From the NCBI GenBank assembly GCA_022841705.1, contig JALHQZ010000002.1, forward strand, positions 992,001 to 1,056,000: DNA of 64,000 nucleotides, written 5' to 3'. This document shows positions 1 through 8,360 of this stretch, one piece after another. Source of the stretch: Pirellulales bacterium (GTDB lineage Bacteria > Planctomycetota > Planctomycetia > Pirellulales > Lacipirellulaceae). Position 1 is the first letter of the stretch. Each line of letters begins with the position of its first letter. A program made the translations under genes and the position numbers. The notes under the pieces are model-generated. The model had not been told where the DNA came from and did no database searches. It worked only from the letters and a program-made list of their open reading frames with translations.

Positions 1-1242
<1,242 letters not shown>

Positions 1243-3324
1243 ATGGCTTCGGGTGCGAGCGCAGCCGCGCCCAGCACTTGGCTGACGCGACTGCCGGATC
1301 TGATTCTGCCGGTTGCTTTAATCGCCAGCGTGCTGGTGATTATGGTGCCGCTCCCCGCTGCGCTGATGGATGTGCTGCTCAGCGCGAATATCACTGCCTC
1401 GGTGATCGTGCTCCTCACCACCATCTATGTGCGAGCGCCGCTTGAGTTCAGTATTTTTCCCTCCGTGTTGTTGGCGACTACGCTCGCGCGACTGGTGCTG
1501 AACGTCGCCACTACCCGGCTCATTCTCACGCAGGCCGCCGACAATCCGCAGGCTGCCGGCGAAGTGGTCACCGCGTTCGCTGACTTTGTGGCGGGTGACG
1601 GAAATCTCGTCGTCGGCCTCGTGATCTTTGTGATCATCGTGGTGATTCAGTTTGTGGTCATCACGAAAGGCGCCACGCGCATCAGCGAAGTCGCCGCGCG
1701 GTTCGCATTGGATGGCATGCCTGGCAAGCAGATGGCGATCGACGCCGACTTGAACGCCGGCATCATCGATGAGAAAGAAGCCCAGCGCCGCCGTTCGGAA
1801 ATCACCCAACAGGCCGACTTCTACGGCGCCATGGACGGCGCCAGTAAGTTCGTCCGTGGCGATGCCATCGCCGGGATCATCATCACGGTGATCAACATCG
1901 TCGGTGGCTTGCTGATCGGCGTGCTGCAACAAGGGATGGAAGTCGCCGACGCCGCCCAGCTCTTCACGCACCTCACCATTGGCGATGGGCTGGTGAGCCA
2001 AGTGCCGGCGTTCCTCATCTCCATCGCGGCCGGTTTGCTCACCACCCGCAGCACGCAAAGTTCGAACCTACCGCACGAGTTTATTCAGCAGCTTTTTAGT
2101 CGGCCGCAAGCGTTAGTTGTAACGGCGGGATTCCTCGGCGTGCTGATGTTCACCAGCTTACCGTGGATGCCGCTGGCGGCGCTCGGCGCTTCATGCATCG
2201 GCCTATCGCGAATGCTCAACAGGAAGGAATCACAGCGCAGCGCCACCCAGAAGAAAGATGAAGCAACCGCCGCAAAACAGAAACCCGAAGAACGCGTGGA
2301 AGATTTTCTCACGGTCGACCCGATGGAGATCGAGCTCGGCGTCGGGCTGATTCGCCTCGCCGATCCGAATCGCGGCGGCGATTTGCTCGAGCGCGTGCAG
2401 CGGGTGAGGCACAACATTGCCGCGGAAATTGGGCTCATCATGCCGAAGGTTCGCATCCGCGATAACATGCGACTGGAACCCAACAGCTACCGCATCAAGA
2501 TCGCCGATATGCCCGTGGCGGTGAACGAGCTGGAACCAAACCTGCTATTGGCGATTGACTCCGGCATGACCACCGGCGCGGTGGATGGCATCGAAACCAA
2601 AGACCCCGCGTTCGGCGCCGCAGCGCGGTGGATCTCCCCCAATCGGCAAGACCAAGCGGAGATGTTGGGTTACACCGTGGTTGAACCAGGCGCTGTGCTC
2701 GCCACGCACCTGACCGAAGTCTGCCGGCGACATGCTGATGAGATTCTCACGCGCGACGCCACCAAGCACTTGATTGATGAACTCAAAACCGCCTCGCCGA
2801 CGGTGGTGGACGAACTGATCCCCAGTGTGCTGAGCCTCGCCGAAGTGCAAGGCGTACTGCATCATCTACTGCGCGAGCAAGTCTCGATTCGCCAGCTCAG
2901 CGCCATTCTGGAGACACTCGGCGATTACGCGCCCCGTTCGAAAGATCCCGTGTTGTTGACCGAGTACGTGCGGCATCGCCTCAGCCGGCAGATTTGCACC
3001 CGCTACCGCGACGCCAACAACGAACTGCATGTGATCGCCATCGATCCCGCGCTCGAGGACCGCATTCGCGCAGGCTTCGAGCACAACGAACGCGGCCTAT
3101 TTATCCGCATGGCGCCACAAGCGATTGAAGCGACTTGCAGTTCAATCCGTAAAGCGGCCGAGAAACTTACGCTACTCAACCACACGCCCATTGTGCTGGT
3201 AAGCCCGCAGATTCGCGCGGCGCTCAAACAACTCACCGAGAATCACCTGCCGCAATTAGTGGTTCTCAGCTTCAACGAAATCACCCGCGACACAAATATC
3301 GTAACCCACGGCCTAGCAAGTTAG
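1243..3324 (+). CDS. flhA: flagellar biosynthesis protein FlhA
   Basis: FlhA is the inner-membrane export-gate protein of the flagellar type III secretion apparatus. The 693-residue product has the usual length. Residues 15-320 hold about eight hydrophobic membrane segments; the FHIPEP-family signature is seen at residues 83-95 (RLVLNVATTRLIL), followed by a conserved cytoplasmic loop (EVAARFALDGMPGKQMAIDA). The soluble C-terminal domain, which docks chaperone-substrate complexes, begins near residue 345. The ATG at 1243 is preceded by GGGAG. flhF starts 18 bases after the stop, so the genes form one operon. The type III secretion homologue (SctV) is the alternative, but the flhF neighbour makes flagellar FlhA the better call. 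Confidence 0.95.
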   Translation: MASGASAAAPSTWLTRLPDLILPVALIASVLVIMVPLPAALMDVLLSANITASVIVLLTTIYVRAPLEFSIFPSVLLATTLARLVLNVATTRLILTQAADNPQAAGEVVTAFADFVAGDGNLVVGLVIFVIIVVIQFVVITKGATRISEVAARFALDGMPGKQMAIDADLNAGIIDEKEAQRRRSEITQQADFYGAMDGASKFVRGDAIAGIIITVINIVGGLLIGVLQQGMEVADAAQLFTHLTIGDGLVSQVPAFLISIAAGLLTTRSTQSSNLPHEFIQQLFSRPQALVVTAGFLGVLMFTSLPWMPLAALGASCIGLSRMLNRKESQRSATQKKDEATAAKQKPEERVEDFLTVDPMEIELGVGLIRLADPNRGGDLLERVQRVRHNIAAEIGLIMPKVRIRDNMRLEPNSYRIKIADMPVAVNELEPNLLLAIDSGMTTGAVDGIETKDPAFGAAARWISPNRQDQAEMLGYTVVEPGAVLATHLTEVCRRHADEILTRDATKHLIDELKTASPTVVDELIPSVLSLAEVQGVLHHLLREQVSIRQLSAILETLGDYAPRSKDPVLLTEYVRHRLSRQICTRYRDANNELHVIAIDPALEDRIRAGFEHNERGLFIRMAPQAIEATCSSIRKAAEKLTLLNHTPIVLVSPQIRAALKQLTENHLPQLVVLSFNEITRDTNIVTHGLAS

Positions 3325-3342
3325 CACTGTGCAGGTTAGACA

Positions 3343-4443
3343 ATGTCAATAAAAACTTTCAAAGCGCGAACATTGCCCGAAGCGCTGGCGATGGTGCGCC
3401 GTGAACTCGGCCCCGAGGCGACTGTGCTGCACGCGCGGCACTACAACCGCGGCTGGTGGGGACGACTCACCGGCTCGCATCAAGTCGAAATTGCGGCGCG
3501 ATTGGAAGAGCGAGTGGAGAGCGAGTTCGACTACCGCAGCAAGTACCGCGATGACTTCAAGAATCGTGTCACCGCGCAGCTTGATGAACTGGAAGCGAAA
3601 GTCGAAGCGCTGCAAACTTGCGCGACAGCCACCTCAACTCATCGACTCCCGCCAGCGTACTTCAGCGCTTACACTTGGCTGATCGACGCGGATATTCAGC
3701 AGGATGTGGCGCGTGAACTCGTCGCCGAAGCACGTGATGCACTCGGCGATGCGGCCGATCGACACACAGTTCGACATGACATTCAGCAATCAATTGAGCA
3801 GTCGTTTCGCACATCGGGACCGATTCAAGTGGGTCGCGGTCGGCTCGTCGCCTTGATTGGGCCGACCGGTGTCGGCAAGACCACTACGATTGCGAAACTC
3901 GCGGCCAACTTCCGTCTGCGCGATCGGCGTCGAGTGGGGCTCATCACGGTTGACACTTACCGTGTCGCCGCGGTTGAACAGCTTCGAACTTATGCCGACA
4001 TTATCGATCTGCCGATGGAAGTTGTCTCCACACCGGACGAGCTCTCACAAGCAATGCAGCGGCTCGGCGGGCTAGATCTGATTCTGATGGACACCGCCGG
4101 ACGCAGTCCACGCGATGAAGTGAAGGTCAAGGAACTGAACACGCTGCTCGCCAGCGTGCGGCCGCATGAAGTTCACTTGGTGCTGAGCGCTACGGTCGGC
4201 GCGAAGAACTTGCTGACCACTATGGATAACTTCCGCCCCGTTCGGCCGACATCGCTCTTGGTGACCAAGCTCGACGAAGCGATCAGCCTTGGTCATCTCG
4301 TCAGCGCCGCGCGGCGCAGCGAACTTCCACTCAGTTATCTCACGCACGGGCAGAATGTGCCCGATGATATTGCGGTCGCAGATGCCGAACGCCTAACACA
4401 ATCGGTGCTGATGGAGCCAAAGATCCAGGAGTTGGGAGCATGA
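3343..4443 (+). CDS. flhF: flagellar SRP-type GTPase FlhF
   Basis: FlhF is an SRP54/FtsY-like GTPase that fixes the number and place of flagella, usually at the cell pole. The 366-residue protein starts with the FlhF-specific sequence MSIKTFKARTLPEALA, has a charged linker (residues 50-95), an N-domain, and the G domain from residue 165. The GTPase motifs are all present: P-loop GPTGVGKTT (173-181), TVDTYRVAAVEQL (202-214), DTAGR (250-254) and TKLDE (308-312). Its last four bases overlap the start of the next gene (ATGA at 4440), which suggests translational coupling to the MinD-like partner. Confidence 0.94.
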   Translation: MSIKTFKARTLPEALAMVRRELGPEATVLHARHYNRGWWGRLTGSHQVEIAARLEERVESEFDYRSKYRDDFKNRVTAQLDELEAKVEALQTCATATSTHRLPPAYFSAYTWLIDADIQQDVARELVAEARDALGDAADRHTVRHDIQQSIEQSFRTSGPIQVGRGRLVALIGPTGVGKTTTIAKLAANFRLRDRRRVGLITVDTYRVAAVEQLRTYADIIDLPMEVVSTPDELSQAMQRLGGLDLILMDTAGRSPRDEVKVKELNTLLASVRPHEVHLVLSATVGAKNLLTTMDNFRPVRPTSLLVTKLDEAISLGHLVSAARRSELPLSYLTHGQNVPDDIAVADAERLTQSVLMEPKIQELGA

Positions 4444-5240
4444 GCGATCAAGCCAAGAAACTGCGCGAGCTGAGTCGGCAGAGCCGAATTGAAATCGCCG
4501 GCGCGATTCCCGCTGAGGTTTTGCCATTAGTTGCGCTGCTCGGTTCGCGCGGCGGCGTGGGTGTGTCGACCATCGCGATGGAAGTCGCCCGGCAACTGGC
4601 TGAAGGAAAACATACACCCGTGCTGGTCGACGGCAATCTGCATCAACCAAAGTTAGCAACGCTCGCGGGAATTACTGTCGATCTCGCCGGTGACTTGAGC
4701 GACGTGCTTTGCGGTGATCGTACAGTGCGCGAAGTTCTTCGTCCCACCCGTGAAGGATTTCCATTAGTCCCCGGTGGCTGGGCGCTGTACAACGATCGCG
4801 TTACCAATGACGTGGCGCAGCGGACGATTCAAAGCCTGCAACAGCTTAACGGTGAAGGCGAACTGGCGATTGTCGATGCCGGGAGCGCTTTAACACCGTG
4901 GTGTATCGAACTTCTCACCGCGGCGGACCTTGTGCTTATGATCGGCGAAGCCACGCCGCCGGCAGTGCTGGACACTTACGCGAAGCTCAAACTCATCTAC
5001 CGCGCCGCCCCACAAGTGCGGCTTGAAATGGCGTACGTCCACTGCGGCGACATCGCCCACGCTGCCCGAGCGCAACATGCGCTGGCCCAAACCTGCGGCG
5101 CCCATTTGGGCCGCATCCCGCCGATGGCCGCCGCGCTGTATGGACCAAAACTCTCCGAAGCGAACTACACGCAGCTGGTGAGCCGCATTGCGCAACTTGC
5201 TGCGCCGCCGCTGGTGTTCTCGTCCAAGATCGCGGCGTAA
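4440..5240 (+). CDS. MinD/FlhG-like ATPase with altered Walker A motif
   Basis: The place directly after flhF, with a 4-base ATGA overlap, is where FlhG (YlxH/MinD2), the FlhF-regulating ParA-family ATPase, is normally encoded. The 266-residue product has the fold hallmarks: LVALLGSRGGVGVST at residues 30-44, VLVDGN at 61-66 and AIVDAGSAL about residue 143. The deviant Walker A motif is atypical: where FlhG/MinD has KGGxGK(T/S), this protein has SRGGVGVST, so the signature lysine is Arg and the P-loop lysine is Val. The CpaE/TadZ branch has similarly altered motifs. The C-terminal half is poorly recognisable. It may bind nucleotide weakly or not hydrolyse it. The assignment rests mainly on gene order. 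Confidence 0.72.
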   Translation: MSDQAKKLRELSRQSRIEIAGAIPAEVLPLVALLGSRGGVGVSTIAMEVARQLAEGKHTPVLVDGNLHQPKLATLAGITVDLAGDLSDVLCGDRTVREVLRPTREGFPLVPGGWALYNDRVTNDVAQRTIQSLQQLNGEGELAIVDAGSALTPWCIELLTAADLVLMIGEATPPAVLDTYAKLKLIYRAAPQVRLEMAYVHCGDIAHAARAQHALAQTCGAHLGRIPPMAAALYGPKLSEANYTQLVSRIAQLAAPPLVFSSKIAA

Positions 5241-5380
5241 CTCTCATCACAAAAAACTTTTCACTGTCGCTCAAGTCGGAGCCGCCCCGATGTCGATGAT
5301 GCAAGAACAACCACCGTCGTGCGCTGTTGCGTTAATTTGGCGGGGTTGGCGCGAGTTTTCCGCCGGTCGGAGAAATCGAA

Positions 5381-5623
5381 GTGGCTCGTCAGTACGCCGG
5401 CATTTTGGGTTCCCTGGGAATGGCTGTCGCCATGCTCCGGAACCTACGGCTCGGCTCCGGTTTCGAAACGTCGGTCACGCAAGCGGTAGCGTCGGTGACA
5501 CTGCTGGCGGCGGTGGGCTTTTTAGTCGGATGGATCGCCGAGGCGACCATCGACGAAGCGATCCGCACGAAGCTTGAACGTGAACTGGCTGAATCACCGA
5601 CTAACCTGACAACCGGCGACTAG
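5381..5623 (+). CDS. small hydrophobic protein in the flagellar operon
   Basis: This 80-residue ORF starts at GTG 5381, behind a GGAGAAA ribosome-binding site. It carries a short N-terminal hydrophobic stretch (GILGSLGMAVAML) and one clear membrane segment at about residues 33-52 (AVASVTLLAAVGFLVGWIAE), then a charged tail (DEAIRTKLERELAE). It lies on the same strand between the MinD-like gene and the sigma factor, so it is probably co-transcribed with the flagellar genes. I do not recognise the family; its role is unknown. The good ribosome-binding site and amphipathic sequence make it more likely real than not. Confidence 0.6.
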   Translation: MARQYAGILGSLGMAVAMLRNLRLGSGFETSVTQAVASVTLLAAVGFLVGWIAEATIDEAIRTKLERELAESPTNLTTGD

Positions 5624-5693
5624 ATCATCGTTAAGCAGACACAAAGCGCCGCAGCGCACGAAGCGCCGCGGATTTGGATTCAAGGAGGAATGA

Positions 5694-6497
5694 ATGGCTG
5701 TTCTGACCCCTGCCGCCAAGGAAGCCCGCGACGCCGAGATCGCCGAAGTGTGGGCCCAATACCGGCTTACGCCCGATAGCGAACCGCTGCGTAACAAGTT
5801 GGTGGAGCATTATCTTCCCTTGGTGAAGTACAACGGCGAGCGGATCTGGTCCCGCCTGCCCGATGGGGTTGAACTCGATGATCTCGTCTCCGCCGGCATC
5901 TTTGGCCTGATGGACGCCATCAATGCGTTCGACCAAGACCGCGGCGTGAAGTTTGAAACGTACTGTGTCCCGCGGATTCGGGGCGCCATGCTCGATGAAC
6001 TCCGCAGCATGGACTGGGTTCCGCGTTTGGTTCGTTCCAAAGCCAGCAAGCTGAACGAAGCGGTGAAGCAACTCGAAGCCCGGCTGGGCCGGATGCCGAA
6101 CGAGAACGAACTGGCCGAACAAATGCAGCTCAGCACGGTGGAACTCGAGAAGATGATCACCGAAGCGAATGCGGTGAACTTGATCAGCCTGAATAAGAAG
6201 TGGTACGAAACCGACAGCTACAAAGATGTTCGCGAGATTGACATTCTCGAAGACAAGAAAGGCGAAGATCCCACGCGGCGGATTCAAAAGTCCGACCTGA
6301 TGAAGCTGGTCACCAAAGGTCTCAACCGCAACGAACGGCTGATCATCATTCTCTATTACTATGAAGAGCTCACGATGAAAGAGATCGGCGCCACGCTCGA
6401 TCTGTCAGAAAGCCGGGTGAGCCAAATGCACAGCGCGATTGTGCAACGCCTGCAGGGCCAACTGGGCCGGCGGCGGCCGGAATTTGGGGCCGCCTAA
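5694..6497 (+). CDS. fliA: FliA/WhiG-type RNA polymerase sigma factor
   Basis: This sigma-28 family factor directs transcription of late flagellar (or, in some lineages, developmental) genes. The 267-residue protein shows sigma-70 region 2 (LPLVKYNGERIWSRLPDGVE, then DLVSAGIFGLMDAINAFD and FETYCVPRIRGAMLDELR, about residues 40-103), region 3 (107-160, LNEAVKQLEARLGRMPNENE) and region 4 with its helix-turn-helix (LTMKEIGATLDLSESRVSQM, about 222-242). WVPR after region 2 is typical of the FliA/WhiG group. AGGAGG lies 7 bases before ATG 5694. It closes the flhA-flhF operon, as it does in many bacteria, which supports a flagellar role. No anti-sigma FlgM is seen in the window. Confidence 0.93.
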   Translation: MAVLTPAAKEARDAEIAEVWAQYRLTPDSEPLRNKLVEHYLPLVKYNGERIWSRLPDGVELDDLVSAGIFGLMDAINAFDQDRGVKFETYCVPRIRGAMLDELRSMDWVPRLVRSKASKLNEAVKQLEARLGRMPNENELAEQMQLSTVELEKMITEANAVNLISLNKKWYETDSYKDVREIDILEDKKGEDPTRRIQKSDLMKLVTKGLNRNERLIIILYYYEELTMKEIGATLDLSESRVSQMHSAIVQRLQGQLGRRRPEFGAA

Positions 6498-6534
6498 ACT
6501 GGGCAGCGTGTCGGGGAACCGAATCCGCCGTGAC

Positions 6535-6552
6535 TTGTTCCACGTGGAACAA
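6535..6552. promoter_or_regulatory. parS-like ParB-binding palindrome
   Basis: TGTTCCACGTGGAACA at 6536-6551 is a perfect 16-bp palindrome, and the flanking T and A extend it to 18 bp. It fits the well-known chromosomal parS consensus TGTTnCACGTGAAACA except that the symmetric pair beside the CACGTG core is changed together; this variant is found as parS in several phyla. It lies outside any coding sequence, 38 bases after the sigma factor stop codon. A second near-copy follows at 6595-6612. ParB binding is inferred. Confidence 0.7.
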
Positions 6553-6594
6553 TTCTCAACGCGCTCCGCTATCGCGAGCGCGGCTAAACAGATA

Positions 6595-6612
6595 TTGTTT
6601 CACGGGAAACAA
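6595..6612. promoter_or_regulatory. second parS-like site with one central mismatch
   Basis: TGTTTCACGGGAAACA at 6596-6611 equals the canonical parS TGTTTCACGTGAAACA except for one central base (G for T). Its dyad centre is 60 bp from that of the first site. Two such words so close together, both intergenic, are unlikely by chance. Confidence 0.6.
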
Positions 6613-6637
6613 TTCACGGCGGGCACATTACAAATTT

Positions 6638-6706
6638 CGGGTGGCTACAAATGCTACTTGACAAGCCCCTCTTCCGGCGGGTGGCTACAATTTGGGCTTG
6701 ACAGTG
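6638..6706. repeat. two direct repeats, 40-bp period, with CTTGACA
   Basis: CGGGTGGCTACAA is found at 6638-6650 and 6678-6690, each followed after 7 bases by CTTGACA (6657-6663 and 6697-6703). The spacing does not place a good -10 box behind either TTGACA. The 13-mer core also occurs inverted at 28963-28975. The meaning is unknown; the rest of 6498-6835 shows only the two parS-like words above and a short palindrome near 6797-6828. Confidence 0.5.
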
Positions 6707-6796
6707 GATTTCCGCGGGGCAGATTCTCGTGCGGCTGATTTCTCGATGGTGATGGTTGATTGAATTCCATCACTCATATACGGTGAGCTGGTCCCC

Positions 6797-6828
6797 ACTT
6801 CACGACGGGCGGGAAGCCCATCGTACAA
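6797..6828. repeat. GGGC-GAAGCCC palindrome near the propeller gene 3' end
   Basis: The stretch contains gacgggcgggaagcccatcg, a short stem-loop that resembles one arm of the larger palindrome at 16569-16649 (shared words cacgggc, aagccc, tcgtac). On the minus strand it follows the stop of the PQQ-propeller gene by a few bases and could act as a transcript end, although no T-run is seen. Confidence 0.4.
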
Positions 6829-6835
6829 ACGTCGG

Positions 6836-8113
6836 TTACTTAGCACCAATCGCGTACAGATTCTCAAACGTCCGCAGGTACAAGGCGCCGTTCGCGAAGA
6901 CGGGTGACGCGGAGATGGGTTCGTTCAGTTCGTTGCGGGCGAGGCGGTTGAACTTGCGACCCGCCTCGATGACGGTCACCACGCCGCCGCGCGATGTCAG
7001 ATACACTTTGCCGGCGGCGGCGATGGGACTGGCGCGATGGCGGTCGCTCTCGGTTCGTCGCTCGTAGACTTCTTCGCCCGTCTTCGCATCGACGACGGTG
7101 AGGCGGCCATCTTCGCCGCAGAGGTAGACCAAGCCTTCGTAGACCAGCGGCGTGGGGACATCGGGCGTTGCTTTGGGGAGTCGCCAAAGTTCTGAACTTG
7201 TGCCGGTGATGTCGCCGCCAGCGTCGAGCTCAACGGCATCGGGATTGACGGCGGCGATACTGCCGCGTTTGGCGCTCGGGGCGATGATGATTCCTTCTCC
7301 TACACTCGGCGACGCGACGAAGCGGAGCGTGGGGTTAAAATTGCCGGGGAGGTTAAAACCGCCGAGGCGCCATAGCTCGCCGCCCGTTTTCAGATCGTGG
7401 GCGATGGTGTAATCGCCGCCGTGGGTGAGGAGTAACGTGTGACTGTCGTCCTGGTAAATCACGGGCGACGCGTACGAGTGTTCGCACTCCGCTTTGGCGC
7501 CGGTGATACGTTTGACGGCCCACACCTCTTTGCCGGAGGCGAAGTCGAGGCAGACAACGCGGGCTTCTTCGCTCGCGGGATCGCCATCGCCGTGGATGAG
7601 TTGCAGGTAGAGCCGGCGATCGTGCAGCACAGGGGTGGAGCTGTAGCCGAATTGGAGATCGAGCTGGCCATAGCGTTCGTTTAGGTCGAGCCGCCACACT
7701 TCGTCGCCGGTGTGGGTGAAGCACGCGAGGGTGCCGTCGCCCATCAGGGTGGCGACGTGTACGTCATCGGCCACCGGTGATGGTGACGCAAGGTTGCCTT
7801 CATCGCCGCGGAAGTCGCGGTTGCCTTGGGCGATTTCGCGGCGCCATTCTTGTTTGCCGGCGGTCGAGTAAGAGAGTAGTACGAGCTGGTCGTCATCGAC
7901 ACTGGTGAGAAAGATGCGCTGGCCGACCACGATCGGCGTGGAGCCCGCCGGACCGGGCATCGGAACCTTCCAGCGGATGTTCTGGTCGGGGCCCCATTCG
8001 GTTGGTGGGTTTTGTTCAGCGGAGACGCCGTTATGGTGGGGGCCCCGCCATTGCGGCCAGTCTTCGGCGAGGGCGGTTGTGGCTAACAATAAAGCGATTG
8101 CGAATCGGTGCAT
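6836..8113 (-). CDS. exported PQQ-like beta-propeller protein
   Basis: The protein begins with a signal peptide (HRFAIALLLATTALA, cleavage probably just before EDWPQWRG) and has a series of propeller blades with the PQQ/BamB-type pattern (GEEVYERRT, GSIAAVNPDA, VYLTSRGGVVTVIEAG). The opening DWPQWRGPHHNG is a typical start of a large planctomycete family of secreted propellers. Most of these have no proven function and are not proven to bind PQQ. I chose ATG at 8113; a GTG directly before it (8116) is an equal alternative behind GAGGA. At about 425 residues it has the length of a single eight-bladed propeller. Confidence 0.87.
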   Translation of the reverse strand: MHRFAIALLLATTALAEDWPQWRGPHHNGVSAEQNPPTEWGPDQNIRWKVPMPGPAGSTPIVVGQRIFLTSVDDDQLVLLSYSTAGKQEWRREIAQGNRDFRGDEGNLASPSPVADDVHVATLMGDGTLACFTHTGDEVWRLDLNERYGQLDLQFGYSSTPVLHDRRLYLQLIHGDGDPASEEARVVCLDFASGKEVWAVKRITGAKAECEHSYASPVIYQDDSHTLLLTHGGDYTIAHDLKTGGELWRLGGFNLPGNFNPTLRFVASPSVGEGIIIAPSAKRGSIAAVNPDAVELDAGGDITGTSSELWRLPKATPDVPTPLVYEGLVYLCGEDGRLTVVDAKTGEEVYERRTESDRHRASPIAAAGKVYLTSRGGVVTVIEAGRKFNRLARNELNEPISASPVFANGALYLRTFENLYAIGAK

Positions 8114-8145
8114 CACGGTAACGTCCTCGTGTAGATATTAAGATG

Positions 8146-8283
8146 TTCACCACAGAGAGCACAGAAGGCACAGAGAAAGGAAGAGTGAAAAACTGAGGAC
8201 GAGCGGCATCCTGGGATGAGTCGCACGTCTCATTCCCTGCTCTGTATCTTTCCTCCGTGTTCTCCGTGCTCTCTGTGGTGAAT
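8146..8283. repeat. CACAGAG-family inverted repeat
   Basis: TTCACCACAGAGAGCACAGA at 8146-8165 pairs with tctccgtgctctctgtggtgaa ending at 8283. The middle part is non-coding. It lies between the divergent propeller gene and the ubiB-like gene and belongs to the same family as 939-1109. Confidence 0.7.
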
Positions 8284-8347
8284 CTTTTCCGGCGCCGCGC
8301 TCCGATGGCGCATCGCGGCGAAACGGTGCATTCACAACTTTCTGTGG

Positions 8348-8353
8348 TTATAA
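8348..8353 (+). promoter_or_regulatory. possible -10 box immediately before the ubiB-like start codon
   Basis: TATAAT lies with its last base 7 bases before ATG 8361. If used, the transcript would be leaderless or nearly so. The -35 region (tgcatt with 17-bp spacing) is weak, so this is a tentative call. Confidence 0.35.
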
Positions 8354-8360
8354 TGGGGCG

